Counted from the stretch's first letter, positions 26,821-36,088 are shown. The stretch is 64,000 nucleotides of DNA from Novosphingobium sp. 32-60-15 (GCF_002280675.1 NZ_NCEN01000012.1:1-64000); one strand, 5' to 3'. The notes: generated by a model from the letters alone, not told the origin. Program-made: numbers and translations.

Positions 26821-27663
26821 ATGGATACACTGGTTTCTACCCAGTGGCTCGCGGACGAAATCGGCGCGAGTGACCTTCGTATTGTTGATGCTACGGTATT
26901 CTTGCCGGAGCATGGCCGCAATCCGTTGCTGGAATACGAAGCGTGCCACATTCCGGGCGCGGTGTTCATGGACCTGGCTGATCTGGTCGACACATCATCT
27001 GCAGTGCCGAACATGCTTCCTTCGGCTGAAAAATTCGCCAGCAGGATGCAGGCCTTGGGCCTTGGTGATGGCAGCCGCGTCGTCATTTACGACGATAGCC
27101 CCATCAAGACCTCCACCCGGGCATGGTTCATGCTGACAATGTTCGGCGGCCAGAACGTGGCTTTGCTGGACGGCGGCATCGCCAAATGGAAAGCCGAAGG
27201 CCGCAAGTGCGCCCAAGGCCGCGAAATCCTGCGCCCGCGCCATTTCACCGTCTGGTCAGACGACAGCCACGTCCGCACCAAAGCTGACGTTATCGCCAAT
27301 CTCTCAAGCAAAGCGGAACAATTGATCGATGCGCGCGGCGCGCCACGCTTTGCCGGTACTACTCCTGAAGCCAACCCCGCGCTCGCCAGCGGGCACATCC
27401 CCGGCGCGCGTAATGTGCCCTATTCCAGCCTGTTTGCCCCTGATGGCACATGGAAAACGCCAGACGCGATCAAAGCCGCGTTCGAGGCCGCAGGCGTAGA
27501 CCTGTCCCGCCCGCTCATTTCGTCGTGTGGTTCAGGCATGACCGCCAACGTCCTCATCTTTGCACTACACCTGATCGGCAAAGACGACGTCTCGCTCTAC
27601 GACGGGTCATGGGGTGAATGGGGAATGGACCCGGCAACGCCCAAGGCGACTGGCCCGGCATAA
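26821..27663 (+). CDS. sseA: 3-mercaptopyruvate sulfurtransferase
   Basis: The 280-residue protein has two rhodanese domains. The N-terminal one is inactive-type and includes AWFMLTMFG and LLDGGIAKWKAEGR; the C-terminal one holds the active-site loop CGSGMTA, close to the CG[S/T]GVT loop of mercaptopyruvate sulfurtransferases rather than the CRxGxR of thiosulfate rhodaneses. It would transfer sulfur from 3-mercaptopyruvate to a thiol acceptor in the cytoplasm. ATG 26821 follows AGGAGC. The next gene is metC, so both belong to sulfur amino acid metabolism. Confidence 0.88.
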   Translation: MDTLVSTQWLADEIGASDLRIVDATVFLPEHGRNPLLEYEACHIPGAVFMDLADLVDTSSAVPNMLPSAEKFASRMQALGLGDGSRVVIYDDSPIKTSTRAWFMLTMFGGQNVALLDGGIAKWKAEGRKCAQGREILRPRHFTVWSDDSHVRTKADVIANLSSKAEQLIDARGAPRFAGTTPEANPALASGHIPGARNVPYSSLFAPDGTWKTPDAIKAAFEAAGVDLSRPLISSCGSGMTANVLIFALHLIGKDDVSLYDGSWGEWGMDPATPKATGPA

Positions 27664-27757
27664 GCGCCCCACCTTCTGCCTGCTTATGCCGAACGGATGA
27701 ACCGGTGCATTCGTCAGTTCTGCCGCCATTCTTGGCAACAAAGGTCGAAGTCTGTAG

Positions 27758-27780
27758 CGCTTGCTGCTAACAGCATAGCG
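27758..27780 (+). promoter_or_regulatory. Stem-loop immediately before the metC start codon
   Basis: CGCT pairs with AGCG, and inside it GCTG with CAGC around a CTAA loop. The stem ends two bases before ATG 27783 and leaves no recognisable Shine-Dalgarno sequence. It does not match the SAM-II or SAM/SAH riboswitch patterns I know. Confidence 0.4.
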
Positions 27781-27782
27781 AC

Positions 27783-29024
27783 ATGAGCAAACCTTCAGAC
27801 AACGACAACACGGGTGCTGCAACTCGCACAGTCCTGGCAGGCCGCCGCGCAGAGTGGACCGGAACGCCTGATCACCCCGGCGCGGTGGTCAACCCCGCCG
27901 TGTGGCGCGCATCGACGCATCTCTATCCTGACATGGCGGCTCTTCGCGCACATCCTGCCAATCGTGACGGAAACTTTTACTATGGCCGGCGCGGTGGCCC
28001 CACCCAATGGGCACTGGCAGAGGCGTTGACCGAACTGGAACCGGGTGCGGCAGGGACGGTGCTTTATCCTTCGGGCGTTGCTGCGATTGCTGGCGTCCTG
28101 TTAACGGTGCTCAGGCCCGGCGATGTGCTATTGATGACCGACAACGCCTATGAACCCAGCCGTGTCATGGGCCGCGGGCTGCTCAAGGATTTCGGGATCG
28201 AAACCCGCTGGTTTGATCCGACCAGCATGGCCTCGTTCGAAGCTACGTGCTGTGATCGCACCAAGGCGGTTCTCCTCGAAAGCCCCGGCAGCCTTACTAT
28301 GGAAGTGCAGGACGTGCCCGCCCTTGCCGCTGCGGCCAAGGCGCGCGGAATCGTCTCGATACTCGACAACACATGGGCCTCTTCGCTCGGCTTTGCGGCG
28401 CTGAAGCATGGCGCCGATATCTCTGTGATGAGCCTGACGAAGCACGTCTCTGGCCATTCTGACTGCATGATGGGCAGCGCCAGTGCAGGCGAAGACTGGT
28501 ATCGCAAACTGCGCCTGCGCGCCCAAGGGCTTGGCAATGTTGTCTCCCCCGATGACGCCTCGCTAATGTTGCGCGGCTTGCGCACGATGAAACTGCGGCT
28601 TGAGGCTGAGACAGCTTCAGCACTGGCGATTGCGCAATGGGTTGAACATCGGCCCGAAGTGGCGCGCGTGTTGTCCCCCATGTTGCCCGGCTCCCCCGGC
28701 CATGTGTTGTGGGCGCGCGATTTCACCGGCGGCTGCGGATTGTTCAGCTTCGTGTTGAAGGGCGGCACATCGGCGGCAAGAGATGCGCTGATCGATGCAC
28801 TTGACCTGTTCGGCATCGGCTTTTCCTGGGGCGGGTTTGAAAGCCTGGCCACACCTGTTGACCCTGCGGCCATCCGCACTGCAAGCACGTGGCCAATGAC
28901 CGATATGGAACCGTCCGACACATTCGGCATTCGCTTGTCCATCGGCCTTGAAGATACCGCAAACCTTATCGCCGACCTTGAACAAGCACTGGCGGTTTGG
29001 GCGGCCCATGGAGATCATGCGTGA
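27783..29024 (+). CDS. metC: Cystathionine beta-lyase
   Basis: This 413-residue fold-type I PLP enzyme would split cystathionine to homocysteine, pyruvate and ammonia in methionine synthesis. It shows the Cys/Met metabolism family features: YGRRGGPTQWALAEALTELE, the cofactor-binding YPSGVAAI, DNTWASS, and the Schiff-base Lys in SLTKHVSGHSDCMMG. The C-terminal SWGGFESLA is typical of MetC. The ATG at 27783 follows a stem-loop with no obvious ribosome site. Its stop overlaps the next gene's GTG by four bases, so a mechanosensitive channel gene is coupled to it. Confidence 0.9.
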   Translation: MSKPSDNDNTGAATRTVLAGRRAEWTGTPDHPGAVVNPAVWRASTHLYPDMAALRAHPANRDGNFYYGRRGGPTQWALAEALTELEPGAAGTVLYPSGVAAIAGVLLTVLRPGDVLLMTDNAYEPSRVMGRGLLKDFGIETRWFDPTSMASFEATCCDRTKAVLLESPGSLTMEVQDVPALAAAAKARGIVSILDNTWASSLGFAALKHGADISVMSLTKHVSGHSDCMMGSASAGEDWYRKLRLRAQGLGNVVSPDDASLMLRGLRTMKLRLEAETASALAIAQWVEHRPEVARVLSPMLPGSPGHVLWARDFTGGCGLFSFVLKGGTSAARDALIDALDLFGIGFSWGGFESLATPVDPAAIRTASTWPMTDMEPSDTFGIRLSIGLEDTANLIADLEQALAVWAAHGDHA

Positions 29025-29947
29025 TTGAATTGAAGCAGCAGATTGCAGAAGGCATCCGTCTGCTTAACGCCATCGGTTTCGATATCGGCAATCACCACAT
29101 CTCGGTCTGGGGCGCTTTGCGTATCGTGATCGTGGTGATGCTGGTTTTCGTGTTGGGCCAGCTCGTCAGCAAACTTGCCCGTCGCATGTTCCGCCGGATC
29201 GACAGGCTGGACCGCGCGCAGCAATTGCTGGGTGAAAAGATCGCATCCATAGCGGTCTGGGCCTTGGCAATCCTGATCGGGATCGACGTTCTGGGGATCA
29301 ACCTCACAGCGTTGACGGTGTTTTCCGGCGCGTTCGGCTTGGCCATCGGTTTCGGTCTGCAAAAGACCTTCGGCAACCTGATCGCGGGAATCATCCTGCT
29401 GATGGACCGATCGATCAAGCCTGGCGATGTCATCGCCGTGGCTGATGGCAAGGGCAACACGTTTGGCGAGGTCAAGAAGATCGGCATCCGCGCTGTCTCG
29501 GTCACCACGCGTGACAACCGCGAATACTTGATACCGAATGAGAACCTGATGACCCAGCAGGTTGAAAACTGGTCCTATTCCTCGCGCGAGGTTTCAATCA
29601 ACATTCCGGTCGGTGTTGCCTATGGCAGCGATCTGGATGTTGTTGAAAAGCTGCTGCTAGAGGCGGTCAGCGGAACGCCGCGCGTACTAAGCTTCCCCTC
29701 ACCGGGCGTCTTGCTCACAGCTTTCGGCCCCAGCAGCATCGATTTGACCATGGTTGTGTGGATCGACGATCCCGAAGCGGGGGTTGGCAACGTGCGTTCG
29801 GACGTGTTGTGGAAAGTCTGGCGCTCTTTCAAAGAGCACGGGATCGAAATTCCCTTCGCCCAACAGGATGTAAACCTGAAGGACAGCGCAGGATTGCGCC
29901 GCATTGCAGATGCTTTGGCAGCGCGCGAAAAGCCCGCAGATGCTTGA
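29021..29947 (+). CDS. Small-conductance mechanosensitive channel (MscS family)
   Basis: A 308-residue protein from GTG 29021 (GGAGA 7 bases upstream), overlapping metC by GTGA. Helix 1 is in VIVVMLVFVLGQLVS. The pore-lining TM3 has the MscS glycine/alanine pattern SGAFGLAIGFGLQKTFGN, followed by the beta domain start LMDRSIKPGD and the motif VTTRDNREYLIPNE. The C-terminal alpha/beta part is complete. It opens under membrane tension to release solutes during hypo-osmotic shock. The reason for linkage to metC is unclear and is probably positional. Confidence 0.9.
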   Translation: MIELKQQIAEGIRLLNAIGFDIGNHHISVWGALRIVIVVMLVFVLGQLVSKLARRMFRRIDRLDRAQQLLGEKIASIAVWALAILIGIDVLGINLTALTVFSGAFGLAIGFGLQKTFGNLIAGIILLMDRSIKPGDVIAVADGKGNTFGEVKKIGIRAVSVTTRDNREYLIPNENLMTQQVENWSYSSREVSINIPVGVAYGSDLDVVEKLLLEAVSGTPRVLSFPSPGVLLTAFGPSSIDLTMVVWIDDPEAGVGNVRSDVLWKVWRSFKEHGIEIPFAQQDVNLKDSAGLRRIADALAAREKPADA

Positions 29948-30032
29948 ATTGGCGATGCCGCTAAAGCTGATCTAGGCCAAGGACAAACCATTCTCACTGG
30001 TCACTCGTGTCGCTTGCCCCCATCTGCGCCAC

Positions 30033-30803
30033 ATGAGCAATCCCGTTTCAAGAATCGGAACTGTTTTCCTTGTCGGCGCTGGCCCGGGCGATCCGGACCT
30101 TTTGACGCTGCGCGCGGCGCGTTTGGTGATGAACGCCAAGGTGCTGGTGCATGACGGGCTGGTCGATCCTGCAATCCTCGCCATGGCCCCCAAAGGCTGC
30201 CGGATGATCTCGGTCGCCAAACAACGCGCGCGCCACACCATGCAGCAGCACGATATCAACGCCTTGCTGGTGCGTGAGGCGCTGGCTGGCAACGATGTGG
30301 TACGCCTCAAGGGCGGCGATCCGTTCGTGTTCGGGCGTGGTGGTGAAGAAGCCGAAGATTGCTTTGCTGCCGGAGTTCCGGTGCAAGTTATCCCCGGCAT
30401 CAGCGCCGCAATGGGTGCTGCGGCTTCTGCCATGATCCCGCTGACCCACCGCGACAGCGCCAGCATCGTCACTTTCGTGGCGGGCCAGTGCAAGGGGCTG
30501 ACCGATCAGAACTGGGCGGGCCTTGCAGGCATCGGTCGCACGCTGGTAATTTACATGGGCGTCGCCACAGCTGACGCCATTGCCGAAAAATTGATGGCAG
30601 ACGGCCTTGCGCCGGACATGCCCGTGGCCGTGGTCGAGAACGCCGCGCGCCCTGAAATGCGCGTGCTGCGCGGGGCCTTGGCGGGCCTTGGTGCAGTAGT
30701 GGAAACAAACAAGGTCAAGAGCCCTGCCCTCATCATCATCGGTGATGTGGCAGGCCGGGGAGACATGATGGAATTGAAGCAAGTTTTGGAGATGGCAAAG
30801 TGA
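30033..30803 (+). CDS. cobA: Uroporphyrinogen-III C-methyltransferase
   Basis: The 256-residue SAM-dependent methyltransferase makes precorrin-2 from uroporphyrinogen III, the first step to siroheme. It has the motif VGAGPGDPDLLTLRA at the N-terminus, LKGGDPFVFGRGGEE and PGISAAMGAAA, all standard for SUMT. It lacks the dehydrogenase/ferrochelatase half found in multifunctional CysG. Siroheme is needed by the CysI encoded two genes downstream, which explains the placement. Its TGA overlaps the next start by four bases (GTGA). It is the first gene of the operon. Confidence 0.93.
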   Translation: MSNPVSRIGTVFLVGAGPGDPDLLTLRAARLVMNAKVLVHDGLVDPAILAMAPKGCRMISVAKQRARHTMQQHDINALLVREALAGNDVVRLKGGDPFVFGRGGEEAEDCFAAGVPVQVIPGISAAMGAAASAMIPLTHRDSASIVTFVAGQCKGLTDQNWAGLAGIGRTLVIYMGVATADAIAEKLMADGLAPDMPVAVVENAARPEMRVLRGALAGLGAVVETNKVKSPALIIIGDVAGRGDMMELKQVLEMAK

Positions 30804-31096
30804 AGATCATCACCGGAAATGATCTGCGCACTGGCGACGTGATCTGGTGGACCGGCCAGGGCTGGTCGCGCCTTGTCAATGATGCCGTTGCCGTGGGCGA
30901 TGATGCAGATGCCATCATCGCGCAGGAAAACGACAAGCAAGTGGTCACAGACACCCACGTTATCGACGCAGACACTACCTCTGAAGGGGTGCGTCCTGCC
31001 CATATCAAGGAACGTATCCGCGCTTTGGGGCCAACCGTGCGGATGGACCTTTCGCTCAAGCCTGCGGACCCAGCCGCCGCCAAGTGGGTGATCTGA
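30800..31096 (+). CDS. DUF2849 protein
   Basis: A 98-residue soluble protein matching DUF2849, with the typical start MKIITGNDLRTGDVIWW and the later ERIRALGPTVRMDL. The function is not established. It occurs between siroheme synthesis and sulfite reductase genes in many alphaproteobacteria, so it may help the hemoprotein or its assembly (inference). GTG 30800 has GGAG nine bases upstream and overlaps cobA. One base separates its stop from the cysI ATG. No cysteines or histidine clusters suggest direct metal binding. Confidence 0.85.
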   Translation: MKIITGNDLRTGDVIWWTGQGWSRLVNDAVAVGDDADAIIAQENDKQVVTDTHVIDADTTSEGVRPAHIKERIRALGPTVRMDLSLKPADPAAAKWVI

Positions 31097-31097
31097 A

Positions 31098-32750
31098 ATG
31101 TATCAGTATGATAAATATGACCAATCCATGGTCGATGCGCGCGTTGCGGAATTCCGCGACCAGGTGCAACGCCGCCTCGCCGGTGAAATAACCGAAGACC
31201 AGTTCAAGCCCCTCCGCCTGAAAAACGGTCTCTACCTCCAACTCCACGCCTATATGCTCCGCGTCGCCGTACCTTATGGTACGCTCAGCAGCCGCCAGAT
31301 GCGCCTGCTTGGTGACATCGCGGACAAGTATGATCGCGGCTATGGCCACTTCACCACGCGCCAGAACATTCAGTACAACTGGATCAAGCTGGAAGACGCG
31401 CCTGATATTCTGGCTGATCTCGCCTCGGTCGAGATGCATGCCATCCAGACGAGCGGCAATTGCATCCGCAACACCACGTCCGATCAGTTTGCGGGCGCTG
31501 CGGCGGATGAACTGGTTGATCCGCGCCCTTATGCCGAACTGCTGCGCCAGTGGTCGACGTTCCATCCGGAATTCGATTACCTGCCGCGCAAGTTCAAGAT
31601 CGCGATGATCGGTTCGGAAACCGACCGTGCCGCAATGAAACTGCACGATATCGGCATCCAGTTGGTCAAGAATGACGCGGGCGAAATCGGCTGCAAGTTC
31701 TATGTCGGTGGCGGCATGGGCCGTACGCCGATGATCGCGCCGGTGATTGGCGATTTCGTGCCGCCGTTGCAGATGATTTCTTATCTCGAAGCATGCCTGC
31801 GCGTCTACAACCGCTATGGCCGCCGCGATAACAAGTACAAGGCGCGCATCAAGATTCTCGTTCACGAAATTGGCGCGGACGAATACCGCCGCCAGGTGGA
31901 AGAAGAATTCGCCCACATCCTGACGCTCGGCCTTGAACCGCCAGCAGCAGAACTGGAGCGTATCAAGGGCTTCTTTGAACAGCCCGGTTTCGATGCCAAC
32001 GCATCGGAAGATCTGGACTTGTCCGATCCCGATTTCGCGCTGTGGGTCGATCAGAACACCCATGCCCACAAACAGGCTGGCTACACCATCGTCAATATCA
32101 GCCTGAAGCCCACTGGCGGTATTCCGGGCGACGCCAGCGCGGACCAGATCCGCCTGATGGCCGATCTTGCGCTGGAATATTCGTTCGATGAACTGCGCGT
32201 AACCCACGCCCAGAACATCGTTCTGCCACACGTCAGGAAGGCTGATCTCTACACGATCTGGCAAAAGCTGGACGAAGCAGGCCTTGCCAACGCCAACCTT
32301 GATCTGATCAGCGACATCATCGCCTGCCCGGGTCTGGATTATTGTGCGCTGGCCAATGCCCGCTCGATCCCGGTGGCGCAGAAGATCTCGGAGCGCTTTG
32401 CCGACCTTGGCCGCCAGCGTGAACTGGGCGAATTGAAGCTCAAGATTTCGGGCTGCATTAATGCTTGCGGGCATCACCATGCCGGTCACATCGGCATTCT
32501 GGGTGTCGACCGTAAGGGGGTTGAAAACTATCAGCTTTCGTTCGGCGGCAGCGAAGGCGCTGATACCTCGCTCGGCACCATCACCGGCCCCGGCTTCAAT
32601 GAAGACGGCGTTGTCGATGCAGTGGAAAAGGCGACAGATGTCTATCTTGCCCAGCGCACCGAAGGCGAACGCTTCCTCGACACTTACCGCCGCATCGGCA
32701 TGGCCCCGTTCAAAGAGGCGATCTATGCCAAGGAGACTGTAAATGGTTGA
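31098..32750 (+). CDS. cysI: Sulfite (nitrite/sulfite) reductase hemoprotein
   Basis: The 550-residue protein reduces sulfite to sulfide using siroheme and a [4Fe-4S] cluster. Siroheme-binding TSGNCIRNTT is present, and the cluster Cys are in CPGLDYC (about residues 409-415) and CINACGHH (about 452-456), the C-x5-C and C-x3-C pattern. The two repeated halves are those of ferredoxin-dependent or CysI-type reductases. No CysJ flavoprotein gene lies here, so the electron donor is probably ferredoxin or an unknown protein. The neighbour genes (cobA, cysH) favour sulfite over nitrite. The next gene overlaps by eight bases. Confidence 0.92.
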   Translation: MYQYDKYDQSMVDARVAEFRDQVQRRLAGEITEDQFKPLRLKNGLYLQLHAYMLRVAVPYGTLSSRQMRLLGDIADKYDRGYGHFTTRQNIQYNWIKLEDAPDILADLASVEMHAIQTSGNCIRNTTSDQFAGAAADELVDPRPYAELLRQWSTFHPEFDYLPRKFKIAMIGSETDRAAMKLHDIGIQLVKNDAGEIGCKFYVGGGMGRTPMIAPVIGDFVPPLQMISYLEACLRVYNRYGRRDNKYKARIKILVHEIGADEYRRQVEEEFAHILTLGLEPPAAELERIKGFFEQPGFDANASEDLDLSDPDFALWVDQNTHAHKQAGYTIVNISLKPTGGIPGDASADQIRLMADLALEYSFDELRVTHAQNIVLPHVRKADLYTIWQKLDEAGLANANLDLISDIIACPGLDYCALANARSIPVAQKISERFADLGRQRELGELKLKISGCINACGHHHAGHIGILGVDRKGVENYQLSFGGSEGADTSLGTITGPGFNEDGVVDAVEKATDVYLAQRTEGERFLDTYRRIGMAPFKEAIYAKETVNG

Positions 32751-33174
32751 GCAGACCTTGCGTTATCGCAACGATGAACCCGTCAACGATCCGGCTGTAA
32801 CGTTTGCCGCTTTTGCGGACCAATCAAACGCTACCGCCGTGCGGATTGAACCGGGTGAAGACGCCCGCGTGCTCCTGCCGCATCTGGATCGTCTCGCGCT
32901 CGTCGAAGTAAACTTCCCGACATATGGCGATGGGCGCGGCTATTCGGCAGCGCGCATCCTGCGTGAACATGGCTACGCTGGCGAATTGCGCGCGGTGGGC
33001 GATGTGCTGCTTGATCAGCTTTCACACATGCGCCGTTGCGGGTTTGACAGCTTTGCTCCGCAACAGCCGATCGCCGCAGAAGCCGCTGAAAAGGCGTTCG
33101 CGACATGGCCCGACGTCTATCAAAAGACCGTCGATGGCCGCCCCGCGATCTGGGCAAAGCGCCACTCCGCCTGA
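32743..33174 (+). CDS. DUF934 protein of the sulfate assimilation operon
   Basis: A 143-residue protein of the DUF934 family. Characteristic segments are LLPHLDRLALVEVNFPTYGDGRGYSAARILRE-like residues (here split as LVEVNFPTYGDGRGY and SAARILREHGYAGELRAVGD) and MRRCGFDSF. The family is tightly linked to cysI in proteobacteria and lacks a proven activity; a role in electron supply or reductase assembly is an inference. ATG 32743 follows AAGGAG at ideal spacing and overlaps the end of cysI by eight bases. Confidence 0.85.
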   Translation: MVEQTLRYRNDEPVNDPAVTFAAFADQSNATAVRIEPGEDARVLLPHLDRLALVEVNFPTYGDGRGYSAARILREHGYAGELRAVGDVLLDQLSHMRRCGFDSFAPQQPIAAEAAEKAFATWPDVYQKTVDGRPAIWAKRHSA

Positions 33175-33208
33175 GGCGAACAGCCGAACCGACTGGACAG
33201 CACACGCA

Positions 33209-34018
33209 ATGGATCGTTCCATGACCCGCAATCTTGACCGCAAGATCGACCTGATCGACACCGGCCCTCGTTTCAGCGACACGGACGCGATCCGGCTCAA
33301 CAATCTGTTCAGGGGCACCGACACGCAGGACATGCTGCGTTCGGTGATCCATGACGGCTTGGCGGGCGATCTTGCGGTGGTGTCCAGCTTCGGCGCGGAA
33401 AGCGCGGTGCTGCTGCATCTGGTGGCACAAGTGGACAAAGGCCTGCCCGTACTGTTCCTTGAAACGCACAAGCACTTCCCCGAAACCATCGCCTACCGCG
33501 ATCAGCTCGCCGACGTGCTTGGCCTCACCAATTTGGTGATTGTTGAACCAGAGGCCGAAGTCATCGCCAAAAAGGATGACAATGGCCTGCGCTGGTCATG
33601 GGACCCGGACGGCTGCTGCGAAATCCGCAAGGTTGAGCCGCTGGCCAAAGCGCTGCTCCACTATGACGCATCAATCACTGGGCGCAAAGGCTTCCAGTCC
33701 TCCACCCGTGCAGGCCTGCCACGATTTGAAGTTGACCGGTCAGACGCGCAAGGCCGGTTCAAAATCAACCCGCTGGCGTCGTGGTCCAAGGACATGCTCG
33801 AAGCGTACTTTACCGAGCATAACCTGCCGCCGCATCCACTGGTATCACAAGGCTACCCGTCCATCGGCTGCGCGCCCTGCACCACCCGCGTCGCGCCCGG
33901 TGAAGACCCACGATCGGGCCGCTGGAAGGGCTGGGACAAGACAGAATGCGGCATCCATTCGCCCACCGATAACACGTCGGGCGATGAACTGCCGCCGGGC
34001 TACGATCCGGTTTTCTAA
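33209..34018 (+). CDS. cysH: Adenylyl-sulfate (APS) reductase
   Basis: The 269-residue protein has the PAPS reductase fold with SSFGAESAVLLHL (P-loop-like). It carries the four Cys that bind a [4Fe-4S] cluster: the pair in DGCCEIRK (about 136-137) and the C-x2-C of GCAPC (about 221 and 224). The catalytic Cys is in KTECGIH (about 247). The cluster marks it as an APS reductase, not a PAPS reductase, so sulfate may be reduced directly from APS. Start ATG 33209 follows a GGACA. The gene ends the cobA-cysH operon. No thioredoxin gene is nearby. Confidence 0.92.
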   Translation: MDRSMTRNLDRKIDLIDTGPRFSDTDAIRLNNLFRGTDTQDMLRSVIHDGLAGDLAVVSSFGAESAVLLHLVAQVDKGLPVLFLETHKHFPETIAYRDQLADVLGLTNLVIVEPEAEVIAKKDDNGLRWSWDPDGCCEIRKVEPLAKALLHYDASITGRKGFQSSTRAGLPRFEVDRSDAQGRFKINPLASWSKDMLEAYFTEHNLPPHPLVSQGYPSIGCAPCTTRVAPGEDPRSGRWKGWDKTECGIHSPTDNTSGDELPPGYDPVF

Positions 34019-34034
34019 GCCTTTGCGCTGAAAA

Positions 34035-34955
34035 TCATTTCAGCCAACCCGCTTCACGATACCATGCCGCTGTGGCGTGCAGGCCCATCTGCGTCTCCAC
34101 TTGCGGCATCCACAATGCTGGCGGCGGCTGATTACCCTCACCCACGCGCCAATCGGGATGGCACATATAGCCGACCCGATCGAGTGTCAGCTTCGCGCCG
34201 TCACCCCGAAACCGCGCATCGAGGCTTGCGCCCCACCGCAGCACTTTTTCGGGCAGATTCAAAGCTGTCACCCGCTTTCCCACGGCAACGCCGATAGCCT
34301 TGGCAAGGGCGGTGTTGGTCCAGCCACCCGGTGTTCCATCGTCAGGCTCAAACGTAAGATGGGTCACGTCCTCACTGCCTGGTATCAGCGCCAAAAGCAG
34401 TCGGGCAAGATCGCTTACATGGATCAGCGACAAGTGCCCTTGCGGTGGCAATGGTACAATCCCGCGCCGCGCCAGCTTGAACAGTTCGAACATCTCGGTA
34501 TCGCGCGGCCCGTAAACAGCAGGAGGCCGCACCACCGTCCAATCCAGACTGCTGGCTTTCACCACCTTTTCCCCGCGCAGCTTGGATTTGCCATAGACTG
34601 ACAGGCCCGGCTCGCGCGCCGATAGCGACGAGACATGGACAAAGCGCGGAACGCCCGCATCGAGCGTGGCATTGACCACGTTCAACGTGCCCCAAACGTT
34701 GCCATCTTCAAAGCCCTGCGGGTCTGGTGCATTGACCACACCTGCAATGTTCAGCACCACGCTGGCCTTGCCCACAAGCCGCTGCAACGCGCGCCGGTCT
34801 GACAAATCACCCTGCACCCATTCCACGCCGGCCCGCGCTTCTTGCGGACGGCGCGCAAGGGCCCGGACTTCAATTCCGGCCCGGGCGGCATATTCGAGAA
34901 CGGCCTGCCCGACGAACCCGGTGGCACCGGTAATCGCCAGCAATTCTGCTGCCAT
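34035..34955 (-). CDS. NAD(P)-binding epimerase/dehydratase family protein
   Basis: A 306-residue Rossmann-fold protein. GATGFVG near the N-terminus binds the nucleotide, and VSSLSAREPGLSVYGKSKLRGE has the YxxxK active-site pair of extended short-chain dehydrogenases (Tyr in VYGKSK). The substrate is unknown; homologues include complex I assembly-like NDUFA9 proteins and sugar epimerases. ATG 34955 overlaps the proB stop by one base (TAATG), so it is translationally coupled to proB. That linkage gives no functional clue to proline. Confidence 0.8.
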   Translation of the reverse strand: MAAELLAITGATGFVGQAVLEYAARAGIEVRALARRPQEARAGVEWVQGDLSDRRALQRLVGKASVVLNIAGVVNAPDPQGFEDGNVWGTLNVVNATLDAGVPRFVHVSSLSAREPGLSVYGKSKLRGEKVVKASSLDWTVVRPPAVYGPRDTEMFELFKLARRGIVPLPPQGHLSLIHVSDLARLLLALIPGSEDVTHLTFEPDDGTPGGWTNTALAKAIGVAVGKRVTALNLPEKVLRWGASLDARFRGDGAKLTLDRVGYMCHPDWRVGEGNQPPPALWMPQVETQMGLHATAAWYREAGWLK

Positions 34956-36088
34956 TACAACAGCACCATCTGGTCGCGATGGATCAAGGCCGAGCGTGGC
35001 GCATAGCCTAGCAACTCTTCGTGTTCGCGGCTCGGATGGCCCAGAATACGGGCGCATTCGGCCGCGTCATACTCGGACAAACCGCGAGCAAGCGTTTGCC
35101 CGTCCGGCCCCATCACCGCAATCGCGTCACCGCGCTGGAACTGGCCATCAACAGCAGTCACGCCTGCCGCCAGCAAGCTTGACCCACGCGCAAGTGCCGA
35201 AGCCGCCCCGGCATCGACATGTACTGCCCCGCGCATCCGCATTTTGCCGCCAAGCCAGGCCTTGCGCGCCTGCTTGCGTCCGCGCGGCAGGAACAGCGTG
35301 CCACGATCTGATCGCAACGCCTGCGCAATCGGTGAAACCGGTTGGCCGTCAATGATAGCCAACGCAATGCCCGCAAATTCTGCAATTTCAGCCGCTTGCA
35401 GCTTTGATGTCATCCCGCCAGAACCCAGCCCGGACGAAGACCCACCCGTAGCCATCGCGTGGATTTCCGGCGTCACGCCACGCACCACAGGAATGCGCAC
35501 CGCATCCGGCTGGCGCGGATCACGGTCGTACAGGCCGTCAATGTCCGAAAGCAGCAGCACGGCGCTGGCCCCCGCTGCTTGCCCTACCCGCGCGGCAAGG
35601 CGATCATTGTCGCCAAAGCGGATTTCCTGGGTTGCTACCGAATCATTCTCGTTAATCACCGGCACCGCGCCTGCTGCCAACAAGGTGCCAAGCGTTGCCG
35701 TGACGTTGAGATAGCGCCGCCGGTCTTCAAGGTCTTCCAGCGTCAGCAATATTTGCGCCGCCGTCAGCCCATGCCCGGCCAGCAATTCTGCCCATAGCCC
35801 TGCCAAAGCAATCTGCCCGACCGAGGCCGCCGCTTGCGCATCGGACAAACTGCCGCGCCCGCCTTTGGCCAGCCCCAGCTTGCGCGCACCCAAGGCAATC
35901 GCGCCCGAAGACACGACGATCACTTCCTGACCCGCAGCCCGCGCCGCCGCAATCTCGGCCACCAGTGCCGCCAACCATTCGCGGCGCGGTTCGCCATCTT
36001 TGCCGACTAGCAGTGCCGATCCAACCTTGACCACGATCCGTGGGCAGGCGGCGGCGTCGGTCAATTGGGCAAGCTGGCGGATGTTCAT
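34955..36088 (-). CDS. proB: Glutamate 5-kinase
   Basis: A 377-residue protein that phosphorylates glutamate, the first step of proline synthesis. The kinase domain has KVGSALLVG at the start, VSSGAIALG, and NENDSV with the substrate and nucleotide sites. A C-terminal PUA domain begins around residue 280, in keeping with long ProB. The active site is under feedback by proline in known enzymes. It lies between obgE and an NAD-binding gene. proC is 4 kb away, and proA is not in the window. Confidence 0.92.
   Translation of the reverse strand: MNIRQLAQLTDAAACPRIVVKVGSALLVGKDGEPRREWLAALVAEIAAARAAGQEVIVVSSGAIALGARKLGLAKGGRGSLSDAQAAASVGQIALAGLWAELLAGHGLTAAQILLTLEDLEDRRRYLNVTATLGTLLAAGAVPVINENDSVATQEIRFGDNDRLAARVGQAAGASAVLLLSDIDGLYDRDPRQPDAVRIPVVRGVTPEIHAMATGGSSSGLGSGGMTSKLQAAEIAEFAGIALAIIDGQPVSPIAQALRSDRGTLFLPRGRKQARKAWLGGKMRMRGAVHVDAGAASALARGSSLLAAGVTAVDGQFQRGDAIAVMGPDGQTLARGLSEYDAAECARILGHPSREHEELLGYAPRSALIHRDQMVLL

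Noticed and set aside
27664..27782. SAM riboswitch upstream of metC
   Set aside because: Only one small stem is visible; the conserved loops of SAM-II and SAM/SAH types are missing.
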